Below are positions 31,978-43,795 of a stretch of DNA of 64,000 nucleotides, piece after piece. Under the pieces are notes generated by a model that saw only the letters and a program-made list of their open reading frames with translations, did no database searches and was not told the origin of the DNA. The position numbers and the translations under genes are program-made. This stretch comes from Skeletonema tropicum (lineage: Eukaryota > Bacillariophyta > Thalassiosirophyceae > Thalassiosirales > Thalassiosiraceae), in NCBI GenBank assembly GCA_037178625.1, contig CM074127.1, forward strand, positions 310,001 through 374,000, read 5' to 3'. Every line of letters begins with the position of its first letter. The stretch's first letter is position 1.

Positions 31978-32309
31978 ACTAATTGCTCATGCTGCCGGCT
32001 AATTGACTTATGATAACATACTGTCATTAAAATCAGCAATGCCTGCATTTGATATGGCAAGTCTACAATCACTTTGTTGATATTCCGCCATCTAATGAAA
32101 CGAAGAGTTTATCGATGGTCCTAAGCTGAGTGGGAGCGAAGATATTGGTTTCTTGCTGCCTGCATTTCAGCGCACCTCGCAAGAAACTTACTGTTGCTTT
32201 AGTAAGCACACCTGTCGTCAACTAAGTTAGATGGTCTCTATTCATGTTCATAAGTGCCAGTCTTCTATGTAAGGTTCTTCAGTTAATATAGCAGCTTCTA
32301 AATTTATTG
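31978..32309. other. Convergent intergenic region
   Basis: The 332 bp hold the 3' ends of the second ankyrin gene and the TAPT1-like gene. Nothing else was recognised. Confidence 0.4.
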
Positions 32310-35300
32310 TTATTGCTTCTTTTTCGTTTCTATGGTCTCCTTATTATTTTCCTTGACCTTCGGAGCCTTCGAACTCAAACCCTTGTCCAAAAATGCCACC
32401 CTGGAATCACCTCCCAAATTTCTCCGAGCGACAGCACGGATACAAATACCCAAGAACACTTTGAATACGACCAAAACTCCCATGTATTTCAGTAGTCCAA
32501 TGTAAAACTTCAACTTACTTCCATCCGCCATCAAATCTACCAAAGCTGAGAATGGATGATCCACATCTCCATTACCTTTGAAGGCAATTGCAAATCGTAC
32601 TGCTTCATGTAGGTAACGAGCCGTGACACAAACCAGTGGGATTTGAGCTAAACCCAACCTTTTCACAGCAGCGTGAGTGTAGTCGAGACTTAGACCCTCG
32701 TGGCCGATTCCCGTGACATCTCCCGAGAGTACAAGAGCATAGTCAAAGTATGCTGTGCTCTTGATAAAATTGAACTTGGTGATAAACGAGTGCTTGATCC
32801 AGTCACTCACTAGTTCTGCCGCAAAGACGATTCCACACATGAAGTAATAATCATTGACCATTGAGCTTGTCATTTCCCCCTGGAAGCGATTAAGGAATAG
32901 AATCAACAGGAGGAATAGCGCGAGTTTGAAGCGCTCACAGATGTCCGAGGTAGTAATCTTGAATAGATTCTGCTTGTTGTATTTCTTGAACACTGTCGAT
33001 TTGATCTCGGCAAAGTTCCCACTAATAAGAAGTGTCAAGAGGGCATTGTCGGCCGAGTTCACCGCTACACTGAGGGTTGCAACGTGTACGAATAGGAAGA
33101 GGCTGTGAATGGTCACGTAGACTCCCACGACGATGATGCTCACGAATAGGCGTGGATGCCGTGGTCTACGAGTCGTATTCCAATAAAGACTATCCCATGC
33201 ATCTTGACCAAAGGAACATAGTAGCCTGTCGAAGACTTCCACAATAGCTATCAAGACATACAGCTTGAGCATAGCCTGTCCTCGAATCCAATGGTACAAC
33301 TTCCCAATCGAAATTGGACACAATATCTGACTGTACACCAGCCATATCAAGAAGCTCTGCAAAAACGCATACAGATGCCTCCGATGGAATCCTATCCCAT
33401 GCACATCCGCTTCATCCGGATTAAGCTTCCACTTTCTCTTTTGAATCATTTTGTAAATCGTACACGCCAAACATACCAACCCCCAAATAAACTTGAGAGG
33501 GAGCATTGCCCAGGGGTAGAGGAAGGAGTCGACACAGACAGCCAATGAGAATGCCATGAGATGTTCGAATTTGGAGGGGATGCGTAGAAATTCTTCCATG
33601 TTGGCGTCGACATCTTCCGTGGCTGATCCGTCATGGTTACGGGAGTCAATGTTAAGAAGATCATTAATGACGTATTGACTCATTGTTTTGTTCTTTCCAC
33701 TGTCTGATTGCTGCTGCTGAGATGACGCTTTGCTCTCCGACTTTTTATCCTTCTTGCTCGATGAAACTGCCTCATTGTTATCAGGGGGAGGATTAGCAGT
33801 CACAACCGCAGAGACACCGCTACCACTATCCCTTGACTTGGAACTGGATATACTCTGAGACCGTTCCTTACTCGAAGCAAAACTATTGGCACGGACTTCA
33901 CGTTGTTTCATATTCCCACTCTTGGGTGTTCGTGTGGTATCGGATGACATGTTCGATGCACACGACGTTGATGGCGGTAATGATTTTTTGGACGAGTTGT
34001 TGCCGGCGGAGGAGGCAGAGCCGCACGATTCCTTCCTCTTGGTAGGAATGTTTACTACGAATACTTCACTCTCCTCCGTCTTTTCATCATTCTTGGCATT
34101 CAAATCTGGCATGATAAATGGTGGAATGTTCGCAGAGATATCCTTCCCCCCGCTGCTACTATTGGTATCGTTACCAATTGTAGCAGCATCCGCCGTAATC
34201 CCCGACGCCAACGATTTCTCTCCCCCCTCCTCTCCCTCTTTACCATTCAAAGCTTCAAAGGATGGCTTCCACACTGGAGAACTAATCGTTGGCATCTTGA
34301 GCTGCTGTTGTAAATTATCTCCCCCCTTCCTACTAGCACTTCGTGGAGGTGATACCACTGCATCATTCAAGGAATATGCTCGTCCCTTACCAGCATCACG
34401 TCGTAAACGCAATACCTCGAGATGTGAGGATGTGTACGCCTGACACTCGAGTGATTCCGGCTTGGTCTTGCCAACATTATATTTCGGTGGGATGATCTTG
34501 AGTGACGATGACAACCCCTTCTTTCTTCGGGTAGGCAATACCTCTATCGACGGTAGAGATGGTGATGACGTGCCTTCCTTTCCTTCACCTTCCGTGGTGG
34601 CCTCTGCACTCTTCTCTGTGGTAACAGTTGCCAATATTGTTGGTGAAGAATGCGATGTTTGCCGATGTAAGACTGGTGAAGATGATGGAGAGTGTAATAA
34701 TAGTGGATCTTGCTCACTAACTCTTTCCTCCTTCGTCGTTTCAACGTGAGTTGTTTTAGACACGCTCCCATCTTCAGTACCACCGCAACTGACACTAGCA
34801 TCTCCACTACTACTGTTGCTGCTACCACCATCTCCAGCACCATCAACATTCCCTCCACCACCAGCACCATCATCTGACTCATCACTATTCGCCGCAGCAA
34901 CCGCATCCAACGTAATCAAATTCGGTCCACGAGATTGACCCGGTTCAATATCTAAAAATAGCATACTCATTGTCTTTTTATTTAGATCGGACTCCTTTCC
35001 TTTCTTCTTATTGCCAATTCTGTTCTTGGCGTTACTAGTATTATTGTAAGGTGTAACACCCAACTTGACACTCAAACTATTCGTTTGCATATTACTTCGT
35101 TCCTCCTCAACAGATGATTCTACGGATGATAGAACTGGACGATTTAATGAGGCATCTGGTGAATCTAGCGGTGCGTATTGAGTGGTGGAAGGGTGCCATT
35201 GGTTTGCATTGTTGTTGTTGATCCGTTGTTCATCGGTAGGGGTGTTAGGGGTGTCAGATGATTCCGACTGATTACTTTGTTGACGATGAAATTGTTGTTG

Positions 35301-35909
35301 ATGTTGTTGACTGACAAGAATAGTTTGATATAGCTGAGTTAATTGTTGAAGCGATTGTTCTAGGTGGAGTATTCTGTGTTCCAATAGCTCTTCTCTTGAT
35401 GGTCGTGGCTGTAGTGGTTCAACTTCTTCGTGTTGGATTGGAGTGCCGTTGTCATGACTATTGCCAGCATCGTTTTGTGCCGCCAACGGTTGAAGGTGAG
35501 ACAGACCATCTGCATTCGATAACGGAACTTCATCAGCACCACCGCCAGGATTGTAGTTGCTATCATCATTGCCATCAAGACAGCGCTCTGAAGAAGCGAT
35601 TGTTCCTCCTTCCCTCGATGACACCAAATTCACATCAGAATTATGTGCTTCAAATGAAGATAAAGTGAGGCCGATATCGTGAGATGATGACGAATTGGAG
35701 GACGTAGGTTCAGGTAAGATGACTCCGTGATTATGGTTGTCATTTTCGTTTGGATTGGAGGGCCCATCAGTGTCGTCTGTGGCTGTGGTAGGAGGATTGT
35801 GATGGCTCTCGTCATGATGTGAAATTGATGATGATGGTTCTGTAGTCATGTCAAGCCGATTGGCCAGCCCAACCACCTCCTCCTCGGTCACTGCATTACC
35901 GGCATCCAT
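32310..35909 (-). CDS. TAPT1: TAPT1/DUF747-family membrane protein with a long disordered N-terminus
   Basis: The 1199-residue product starts at an ATG (MDAGNAVTEEEVV). The first 770 residues are Ser/Asn/Asp/Gln-rich with His- and Gln-rich patches and no recognised domain. The conserved part runs from about 773 to 1165: FLRIPSKFEHLMAFSLAVCVDSFLYPWAMLPLKF, KLYVLIAIVEVFDRLLCSFGQDAWDSLYW, ALLTLLISGNFAEIKSTVFKKYNKQNLF, and FAAELVSDWIKHSFITKFN. These are the hallmark blocks of the TAPT1 family, ER or cilium-base membrane proteins in animals (EMP65 in yeast, a Sec61/ER quality partner). At least five membrane spans are visible. The very long N-terminal extension is not seen in animal members. Function in diatoms is not known. 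Confidence 0.85.
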   Translation of the reverse strand: MDAGNAVTEEEVVGLANRLDMTTEPSSSISHHDESHHNPPTTATDDTDGPSNPNENDNHNHGVILPEPTSSNSSSSHDIGLTLSSFEAHNSDVNLVSSREGGTIASSERCLDGNDDSNYNPGGGADEVPLSNADGLSHLQPLAAQNDAGNSHDNGTPIQHEEVEPLQPRPSREELLEHRILHLEQSLQQLTQLYQTILVSQQHQQQFHRQQSNQSESSDTPNTPTDEQRINNNNANQWHPSTTQYAPLDSPDASLNRPVLSSVESSVEEERSNMQTNSLSVKLGVTPYNNTSNAKNRIGNKKKGKESDLNKKTMSMLFLDIEPGQSRGPNLITLDAVAAANSDESDDGAGGGGNVDGAGDGGSSNSSSGDASVSCGGTEDGSVSKTTHVETTKEERVSEQDPLLLHSPSSSPVLHRQTSHSSPTILATVTTEKSAEATTEGEGKEGTSSPSLPSIEVLPTRRKKGLSSSLKIIPPKYNVGKTKPESLECQAYTSSHLEVLRLRRDAGKGRAYSLNDAVVSPPRSASRKGGDNLQQQLKMPTISSPVWKPSFEALNGKEGEEGGEKSLASGITADAATIGNDTNSSSGGKDISANIPPFIMPDLNAKNDEKTEESEVFVVNIPTKRKESCGSASSAGNNSSKKSLPPSTSCASNMSSDTTRTPKSGNMKQREVRANSFASSKERSQSISSSKSRDSGSGVSAVVTANPPPDNNEAVSSSKKDKKSESKASSQQQQSDSGKNKTMSQYVINDLLNIDSRNHDGSATEDVDANMEEFLRIPSKFEHLMAFSLAVCVDSFLYPWAMLPLKFIWGLVCLACTIYKMIQKRKWKLNPDEADVHGIGFHRRHLYAFLQSFLIWLVYSQILCPISIGKLYHWIRGQAMLKLYVLIAIVEVFDRLLCSFGQDAWDSLYWNTTRRPRHPRLFVSIIVVGVYVTIHSLFLFVHVATLSVAVNSADNALLTLLISGNFAEIKSTVFKKYNKQNLFKITTSDICERFKLALFLLLILFLNRFQGEMTSSMVNDYYFMCGIVFAAELVSDWIKHSFITKFNFIKSTAYFDYALVLSGDVTGIGHEGLSLDYTHAAVKRLGLAQIPLVCVTARYLHEAVRFAIAFKGNGDVDHPFSALVDLMADGSKLKFYIGLLKYMGVLVVFKVFLGICIRAVARRNLGGDSRVAFLDKGLSSKAPKVKENNKETIETKKKQ

Positions 35910-36563
35910 GTTTACTCACTGCTCGTTGACATTGCTTCTATCTTGTGCGGATGATAACAGTGATAGTGAGCCGCTCATTCCAGATGGATGGCATCAAAGA
36001 CGAAGAGATACGAACGGAGAGTATCGTAGAGAGTTCGTCCGATGACGTTGCACTGCTGCAAATGTCGTACAGATACCCATCTGAAATTTTGCCGTCGTTC
36101 ATGTCCATGAAGGCTCGAAGTACTTATTGTATTGTATACCGAGGCAGGGCATAGAGCACCTCATTACCATCACAATTAGTCCATCATGAATAATAACATT
36201 TGCAGCTGATAGTAGAGAGAGTAGAGAGAAAGAGAATGCATAATATTGCATAAGTAAGTAGTGGTAGTGGTAGATACTCCTCTATCATTCTCTCTCCTCA
36301 GCCTCAGCTGATTCATCCTGTATCTGCCTCGTAACATCTAAATCATTTTTATTTTATTTTTCTTGTTGTTTTTCTTCTGTTACACAAAGAGTTCCAAGTA
36401 ATTGCATCTTGCGTATCTTTTACATCATTGTGGAAACTCTATTCACATACCTACTTTTCGGATCTTTCCCCAGATACCTTTTACTTACACTTACAGTGAG
36501 GTCTTGCCCCATCGTTTGTCTCATTCTTTCCCCTCAACACATGCTGCACGAAAATGTCAACCT
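35910..36563. other. Intergenic region with a dispersed repeat copy
   Basis: Upstream of the TAPT1-like gene. Positions 36141-36219 (GAGGCAGGGC ... GCAGCTGATAGTAGAGAG) recur in diverged form at 42599-42697. No gene is recognised. Confidence 0.5.
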
Positions 36564-39075
36564 CTAGTAGAAGCGGCACCTGGGTTTCCAAGGCAATCTA
36601 TCTTCGCAACACTCTTCTTTGCTGCTGTAGAGTTCAAACCAAGATTCTGCAACTCCACCACAGGGTGACTCTCCATTGCAGTCTTGGACGCATGTCCCCT
36701 CTTCATAGCGAACGTACCACTCATTACTTCCGACATCTGCAGTGCCAAGACATTCCTTCAATCCCCAGTGAAAATGCCTTTCACAGCATTTTTCGAGCGT
36801 GGTAGAAAGGTACCACGCTTGATTATTGAGCATGTAAGTTGGCATCTTATCATCATCGAGATAAGTAGCAGTGCTACTGCTACTTCCAGACCAACTGGGG
36901 TAGTACTTTCCATTCGTCAGCTTAGGTCGAATCCCAGTGCACCCAAAATAATTCCATCCATAAAACTTTTCGCAACATTCTTCAATAGAGTTGGATAAGA
37001 AATAGTCTGCATTGCTAAGCATGTAATAAGGTTCTGTTCCTGTAGAGAAACGATTTATTGAGAGAACATAATGTGCATAAGTGAATGCTGCGCTGTAGCT
37101 TTTACACATACGAAGATAGAAGATTGGACAACAACATGCTTACTTACCATCATCAACACAGCCTTCATTAGATCCGTCCCAATCAGGATAAAATAGTGCA
37201 GTATTACAGTCATCATTATCAGGAGTATACCTGCCCATGCAAGAATCATACAAGAACCCACTAAAGAATTTTTTGCAGCAGGCTTCAATCGTGCTGGAAA
37301 GCCATTCTGTAGGATTCACAGCCATGTATTGAGGTTGATCACCGTCGTTCCTATTCGAGATGAAGGTCATGGGAGCAATAAGTAGTGAATGTTAAAATAT
37401 ATTGAACATCAAATGAAATTGTCAATGTCAAACACACAAAGATGTGCACTCACCTGCAACCATTAAAGCTCTGTACCCAAATGGGATAAAACAAATTGAC
37501 ACCAAATCTTGTGGAAGGTGACTCTGTTGGAGCCGAGGATGGAGAACATGAAGGCATTGAAGAGGGGTCTTCCGGTCTTAAGGTGGTCACTACTATAGGA
37601 TCAGACGTTTCAATAGAAGAAATTGATGAAACACTACTCAGCCCAGCGATCTGATTATCTGATAAACTGGTCTGGATGGATGAAGTGATCGAAGCAGTCC
37701 CAGTTCCAATACTATCTCCCGTGTTATCAGCCGCTACTGAGAGATCCGCTTCAGCCTGTGCACAATCCTCCTCTGAAGAACACGGTACGGAAATATTGAC
37801 ATCAAGAACGACATCAATTTCAGTTGAAAGCTTTCGACGACGACGAGAAGATGGGATCAAAGCTCCCCCAATTGTCTTTGTGACTGCAGAAGAGAGGGAG
37901 CCACCACCTAGACTTCCTGGTGCAGGAAGAAATCCCGAGATCGAACGTTCAAACATAGTAGCAGCAGCCCTCTTACTGCTGTCTGTCATTCCAGACACAT
38001 CAAACCTCCCCACGAGTCCCAACGTAACTGAAAAACTCGCAGTACTTTTACCTCCTAACAAAGCACTTGGGAACACCGAAGGTTGTGACGACATCGAAGG
38101 CACCAAAGATGACGAAGGCTCCAACGATGGATCCACAGAAGGCACCAAGGATGATGAAGGCTGCAACGATGGATCCACAGAAGGCACCAAAGATGAAGAA
38201 GGCTCCAACGATGGATCCGCAGAAGGCACCAAGGATGACGAAGGCACCAACGATGGATCCGCAGAAGGCACCAAGGATGATGAAGGCTCCAACGATGGAT
38301 CCACAGAAGGCACCAACGATGGATCCGCAGAAGGCACCAAAGATGAAGAAGGCTCCAACGATGGATCCGCAGAAGGCACCAGAGATGAAGAAGGCTCCAA
38401 CGATGGATCCGCAGAAGCAGAAGGCACCGAAGAAGGCACATGTGATGGGTCAGGTACAACAGCCCAGCACTCAAATACAGAAGGAAAGTAGATATAATTA
38501 GTAACCGGGCCATTGCCTTGATAGACGGAGTTGGTGAAGCTGTCGATGTAATTGAAGGCATTTGCATTTGCAATTGAATTGCAAGCTTCCTCATATGATG
38601 CCATAACGGAAGTACCTATATTATCCACTGCACATTGGCAATTGTAGGTGTTGCATGTTAAACAATAGGTAAATCCACGCAGGGTAAATGCTTCTCCTTG
38701 TCCAGGGCAAGTGTCGCACAATTGTGCACAAGCAGTCTGATCACTACTACTATAGGCGAAGTTGGGATAAGCGTTCCCACTAGCATCTCGGCACGGTCCA
38801 TCGCCAAATTTGGTGAAATCATAATTGCTTGTTTGCAAAGTCAAAGTTCTTTGATGTTGATGGGAGGGAACCGCTCCATAAACCTTCGCCTTCCCCAACC
38901 CATGGTTGTTTGTGTTAGCATTAGCAGCATTCGCACCACTTCCAACATTCGACAGTGTGTTGCTGGATGATGATAGGATGTCAGGGTCTGCACCAGCATG
39001 CCCAATGCCAATGTTCCCTTGTTGAATTGGCACGAGGGCAGTGAGGGCAACAAGGATGAGTGATTGATATTTCAT
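36564..39075 (-). CDS. Secreted modular protein with Ser/Pro linkers and Cys-Cys repeat modules
   Basis: Three exons (39075-37454, 37350-37148, 37039-36564; introns 103 and 108 nt) give 766 residues. A signal peptide (MKYQSLILVALTALVPIQQG) is followed by a Cys-rich block (about 90-210), a linker of repeated SLEPSSSLVPSADP-like units (about 215-320), a beta-rich block ending in SRRRRKLS (a possible processing site) and a second Ser/Pro linker. The rest is built from repeats of a Cys module: FYPDWDGSNEGCVDDG, then PxYM, then a CC pair (EACCKKFF, EECCEKFYGW, EKCCERHFHW) and C.G. Each intron lies at the Asp/Gly boundary of a module, phase-consistent, which suggests exon-wise repeat growth. The layout fits diatom cell-surface or frustule-associated proteins (inference); no enzyme domain is seen. 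Confidence 0.82.
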
Positions 39076-39340
39076 GATGAGAGAACACAGATTCAGATTG
39101 GGTTGTTGTGGTGTGGTGTGTTGGTGTTGATGATGTTAGCGGTCTTGTCAGTTGACTGTGAGTGTAGCGTCCCTTGTTGGTTGACTGTGAGTGTGAGCGT
39201 CCTGAACAGCTCGTTTGGGTAAGAAGTAAGAAATAATATGTAGTGTAAGACAAACAGCTGAGAGATGTCTACTGTCTTTATGTGTGATAAGTGAGAACCC
39301 TCCCCTTCATCTTTGGAATTCAATACATAATCAGTATTTT

Positions 39341-39734
39341 TGGCAATCTGTAGTGTTACCCTATCCAATATATTGCCAATTATTGCTTCTCAGCCACCAC
39401 GGGGGTAAACTACCCTGTAAAGGTGCTTAAAATGCTGCTCTCTGTGAGCTGAGTTCAAATCCGTGTTGTATCTAATTTTTTATAAAAATAATTTGTTAGC
39501 CCCACTTCTAGCTTGCCTTAAGGGTTATCCCCCCAAAAGGTCCCCTTATCCAGTTTCCTTGGGTCTTTGGATCCATATCACAAATTCATCGCACCATGAT
39601 TCGAAACTACCTCAGATACACCCCGGGTTTGAACTCAGCTCACTGAGAGGATTTCAGAACTGTGCTCACCTTTATCATAGCACCAATATTCGCTGAGAAG
39701 CAACCTGCTGGATAGGCTAACACTACAGATCGCC
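39341..39734. mobile_element. Fold-back MITE-like element, about 394 bp
   Basis: The two ends are reverse complements over about 125 bp with small gaps. Matching landmarks in order are GGC(A/G)ATCTGTAGTGTTA, CCTATCCA, TTGCTTCTCAGC (39383-39394 and complement at 39692-39703), AAAGGTG, GTGAGCTGAGTTCAAA and TGTATCT. The middle of about 120 bp is AT-rich on its left half. The AGTTCAAA motif resembles a tRNA B box, but no A box was found. No transposase and no certain target-site duplication are visible; short T runs flank both ends. Confidence 0.7.
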
Positions 39735-39821
39735 TTTTGAATCTATGTGGGACTGGCAATGCCAGTCTGATTACCAGGGACGTTTTCAAAAACATTTTTG
39801 AAAGACATTTCGCAACCACAA

Positions 39822-39866
39822 AGAGGTTAACCTCTATCCTCTGGAGAGGTTAACCTCTATCCAGAG
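39822..39866. repeat. Tandem pair of perfect palindromes AGAGGTTAACCTCT
   Basis: The 14-bp palindrome occurs at 39822-39835 and 39845-39858, each followed by ATCC, and the pair is bounded by CCTCTGG and CCAGAGG, making a larger inverted structure. Confidence 0.8.
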
Positions 39867-40024
39867 GGGAAAGAAATGTTGAAAGAATGCAGAAAGGAAG
39901 TCTGAAAGTTTCTTGTAATTTGAATCACGTATGCATCACTTTTTTCCCACGGATAAGAAAAGTGGTCGTTTGTTTCTTCACGCTTTCTCTCGCTCACCAT
40001 CCAGTCACTACGGACTGCCTTTAA

Positions 40025-41300
<1,276 letters not shown>

Positions 41301-42260
41301 ATGTCGAACCCACCGCCAAACGAATGGCAAGCACCACCACCGCGAGCGGAGAGGGTGGCACTTGGAATAATGCATTACTTATGGCGTAGCTGCTGGTAAT
41401 CCACAGTTTCTGTCACAACAGCAACCTAATCAATATAATTGGCTGCAGCTGCAGCATCCGGCAGTGGGTTATTATCTACCAACGTGTCATGTGCAATATC
41501 ATCCACTGATGCCCCGCAACCACAATCAGAACTGACATCACTCTTTGCCAGCGCCGGAAATGGCAATAATGCTGTGGATGAGAATGACAGTGACAGTCAT
41601 GATGACAATGACACATCAATATGGATGAAACGACGACAGCCACAGTAACAGTAGGAGGAACTGGTGGTGAAAATGTTAATGACGATGAAAGCAGCAGTGT
41701 CAGAAGAGACGGCGAAGGTATGGAGATGTTACGGGAGGGTCAGGTGTTTGAAGATGTGGCTGCTTTTGACACTGCAGTCAACACAACATATTGCACACAT
41801 CATAATTATGATGTCAATAGAATGAAATCAAACAACACACGTGCTCATGGAGAGTCTGTTGAATACCTTAGGTATTACTGTATTCGTGGCCGCAAAATTA
41901 CATCCACACCAAAGGGTGGCCCAGATGCACGTAAGAGGACATCATCTCTAAAGTTGATTGTGGATTTAAAATTTGTGGTTGTCAAGCTACCCCTGCAGAG
42001 GTACTCAAAAATAATGCAAACGGCTGCTGCCGAATGTTCATGTGTGCTATCGCTTCTATTTTTGATGGTTATTCGTCTTCTGTTGTTGCTCTCCATTGAC
42101 TCGACAATCATCGACACGTTACTCTATCAACTGACTGTTGATTACGGGTGCATGGAATTCATGCTGAATATAATAATTCAAGCAACAAACTGGTTGAAAT
42201 TGGCCGTGTTTCGATGTGGTGGGTTTCGAAATTATATTTGGGGATGAAATGAAAAAGAGG
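41301..42260 (+). pseudogene. Decayed MULE-type transposase, N-terminal part
   Basis: Three plus-strand frames read in succession. The first starts at the ATG at 41301 (MSNPPPNEWQAPPP) and breaks after about 30 codons; a Gln-rich piece follows (NPQFLSQQQPNQYNWLQ), then an acidic piece, then GQVFEDVAAFDTAVNTTYC ... YLRYYCIRGRKITSTP ... KRTSS, and after another frame change VDCGFKICGCQATPAEVL. The last part has the FAR1/MULE N-terminal pattern: a Phe-aromatic start, a Tyr-Cys pair and a final CxF. The DDE catalytic core is not present. Repeated frame changes mark it as a relic. It cannot encode an active enzyme as it stands. Confidence 0.65.
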
Positions 42261-43342
42261 ACTCCACAATGCCTTGGTCAGAGGTCAGAGAACCTTGACG
42301 AATCTTTTTTTGAACACCACGTATACTATTCCAATTTGAGAGTTGGTGTGCTGGTTGCGACTGTTATGATGTGCTGCGGAGAGAACTGCACAGTCAGTCA
42401 GTTGTGTGGAAAGTAAGACTCTCTACATATTGTACTTATTCTTCGAGAGTTGACGAGCGATGTATTCAGCTGCTAATACCTTAGCATTCAACAATTCGGT
42501 GAAAGAATATAAGTCAAACATGCAACAAACTAAAATCCAACATTACTTCCTCTTTAGATTGCTTACGGCCTTTGCGCTTTTTCGATGAAGGCTCTATCGA
42601 GGCAGGGCACACATTGTAAAAGGGTAGGACCACCTAGATCATTACCACCACAATGAGTCCATCATTGAATAATAACAATGCAGCTGATAGTAGAGAGTCT
42701 ATCCGCGAGACGCAGTGACCATGGCTGAAATCTACTGAAATCCTCGTCACCATGAGAGAGAGAGAGAGAGAGCAGCGCTCATATCATCACCTTCTCATGC
42801 CATGAGGTCGAGAATCTAAATCCTCCCGATCCCACAATGCAATGAACACCCTCTGACGTTCACACAAGAAGATGGTCAATGGTTTGTTGACCACTGCCAT
42901 CAGTTTTTTTTGAGATTGAAATGGTGTCAAAAATATTGTTTCTTCTCCATCTCCCCAGCAGCATAAGTATGCACGAGCACGAGAAGTAAGTATCTGCAAC
43001 TCCGAATGCCGGCGTTTTACGAAAGAGCAGAGATTGGTTGTGCACGATGACTGAATAGAGTGAATTTGAAGAACAAAACGACTTCTTCACTTATATTATA
43101 TTCGTCTACTGTACTCAAACTCAATACAGCCTCTCCTTCCTCCCTTTACTTACACTTTGCTGACAAACTTTTCAGCTACACTAAAAGCCCTATGTATACA
43201 CTCGATCCCTCCCTTTTTTCTCTCTAATGCATATCACCAATATCTGCAGTAATTTGCACATCATCCTCTCAAGGTCCACCACCACCACCACCCATCATCG
43301 TAGCAACAAGTTGTGCAGGGTCAACACCACCCGCACCACCAG
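42261..43342. other. Intergenic region with a dispersed repeat copy
   Basis: Positions 42599-42697 repeat the sequence at 36141-36219. A short GAGAGAGA run lies near 42755-42770. No gene is supported. Confidence 0.5.
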
Positions 43343-43442
43343 TGTAAATGGCGTCAGTAAAAGGGGGTGCGTAACCACACGTCCAGACGACTTAAACTGG
43401 ACTTGTGGTGAGCAGTCACAAAGAGGTATGTAAAGTTAGACA
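43343..43442 (-). repeat. TRIM terminal repeat, copy A (3' LTR on minus strand)
   Basis: Identical over 100 bp to 43639-43738. It contains the inverted pair GTCCAG and CTGGAC with a 10-nt loop. Confidence 0.85.
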
Positions 43443-43638
43443 ACCTCGACACTCCTTCTCGAAGTATGAACCGCCGTCAAGCTGTCGTACTTCGCTCCTT
43501 CTAACTGCCATATCACTTGCTCCATATTACGGACCCTGAATTTTACTTCGTCGAGATAACATGCCTACCTCACAACATCAATGCTTCTGGCGAGGCTCGA
43601 ACTGGGGACCAGAGCGAAGCGTACTTGGGCTCATAACC

Positions 43639-43738
43639 TGTAAATGGCGTCAGTAAAAGGGGGTGCGTAACCACACGTCCAGACGACTTAAACTGGACTT
43701 GTGGTGAGCAGTCACAAAGAGGTATGTAAAGTTAGACA
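43639..43738 (-). repeat. TRIM terminal repeat, copy B (5' LTR on minus strand)
   Basis: Identical to copy A and directly abutting the putative primer-binding site at 43638. Confidence 0.85.
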
Positions 43739-43795
43739 ACCTCAACAACCAGGAGGTCCCAACAAAAGGAGCATCCGGAAGAACACTAAACATCT

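Larger units (their letters stand above)
43343..43738 (-). mobile_element. TRIM-like mini LTR retrotransposon
   Basis: Two identical 100-bp direct repeats (43343-43442 and 43639-43738) begin TG and end CA. On the minus strand the sequence just inside the 5' copy reads GGTTATGAGCCCAAGTACGC (43638-43619), complementary to the anticodon arm of initiator-type tRNA-Met (GGGCTCATAACC), as in the half-tRNA primer-binding sites of copia elements. A purine-rich GAGAAGGAG lies before the other copy on that strand. The internal 196 bp carry no open frame of note and include a tRNA-like AGTTCGAGCC. The flanks (GAGGT and CTGGT on the minus strand) match at only three of five positions, so the target duplication is uncertain. 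Confidence 0.8.

Noticed and set aside
38055..38460. CRISPR-like array of 36-48-bp repeats
   Set aside because: The repeats are in-frame coding repeats of a Ser/Pro linker without unique spacers, in a eukaryotic gene.
37676..38491. 271-codon plus frame of Glu/Gly/Thr/Asp repeats
   Set aside because: It is the complement of the Ser/Pro linker of the secreted protein, which has a signal peptide and spliced family modules.
39440..39470. tRNA or SINE promoter from AGTTCAAATCC
   Set aside because: No A box at a suitable distance; the motif recurs inverted in the other arm of the fold-back element.
43590..43661. tRNA-like sequence with AGTTCGAGCC
   Set aside because: The T stem does not pair and no acceptor or D arm is present; it is better explained as the primer-binding site and internal part of the TRIM.
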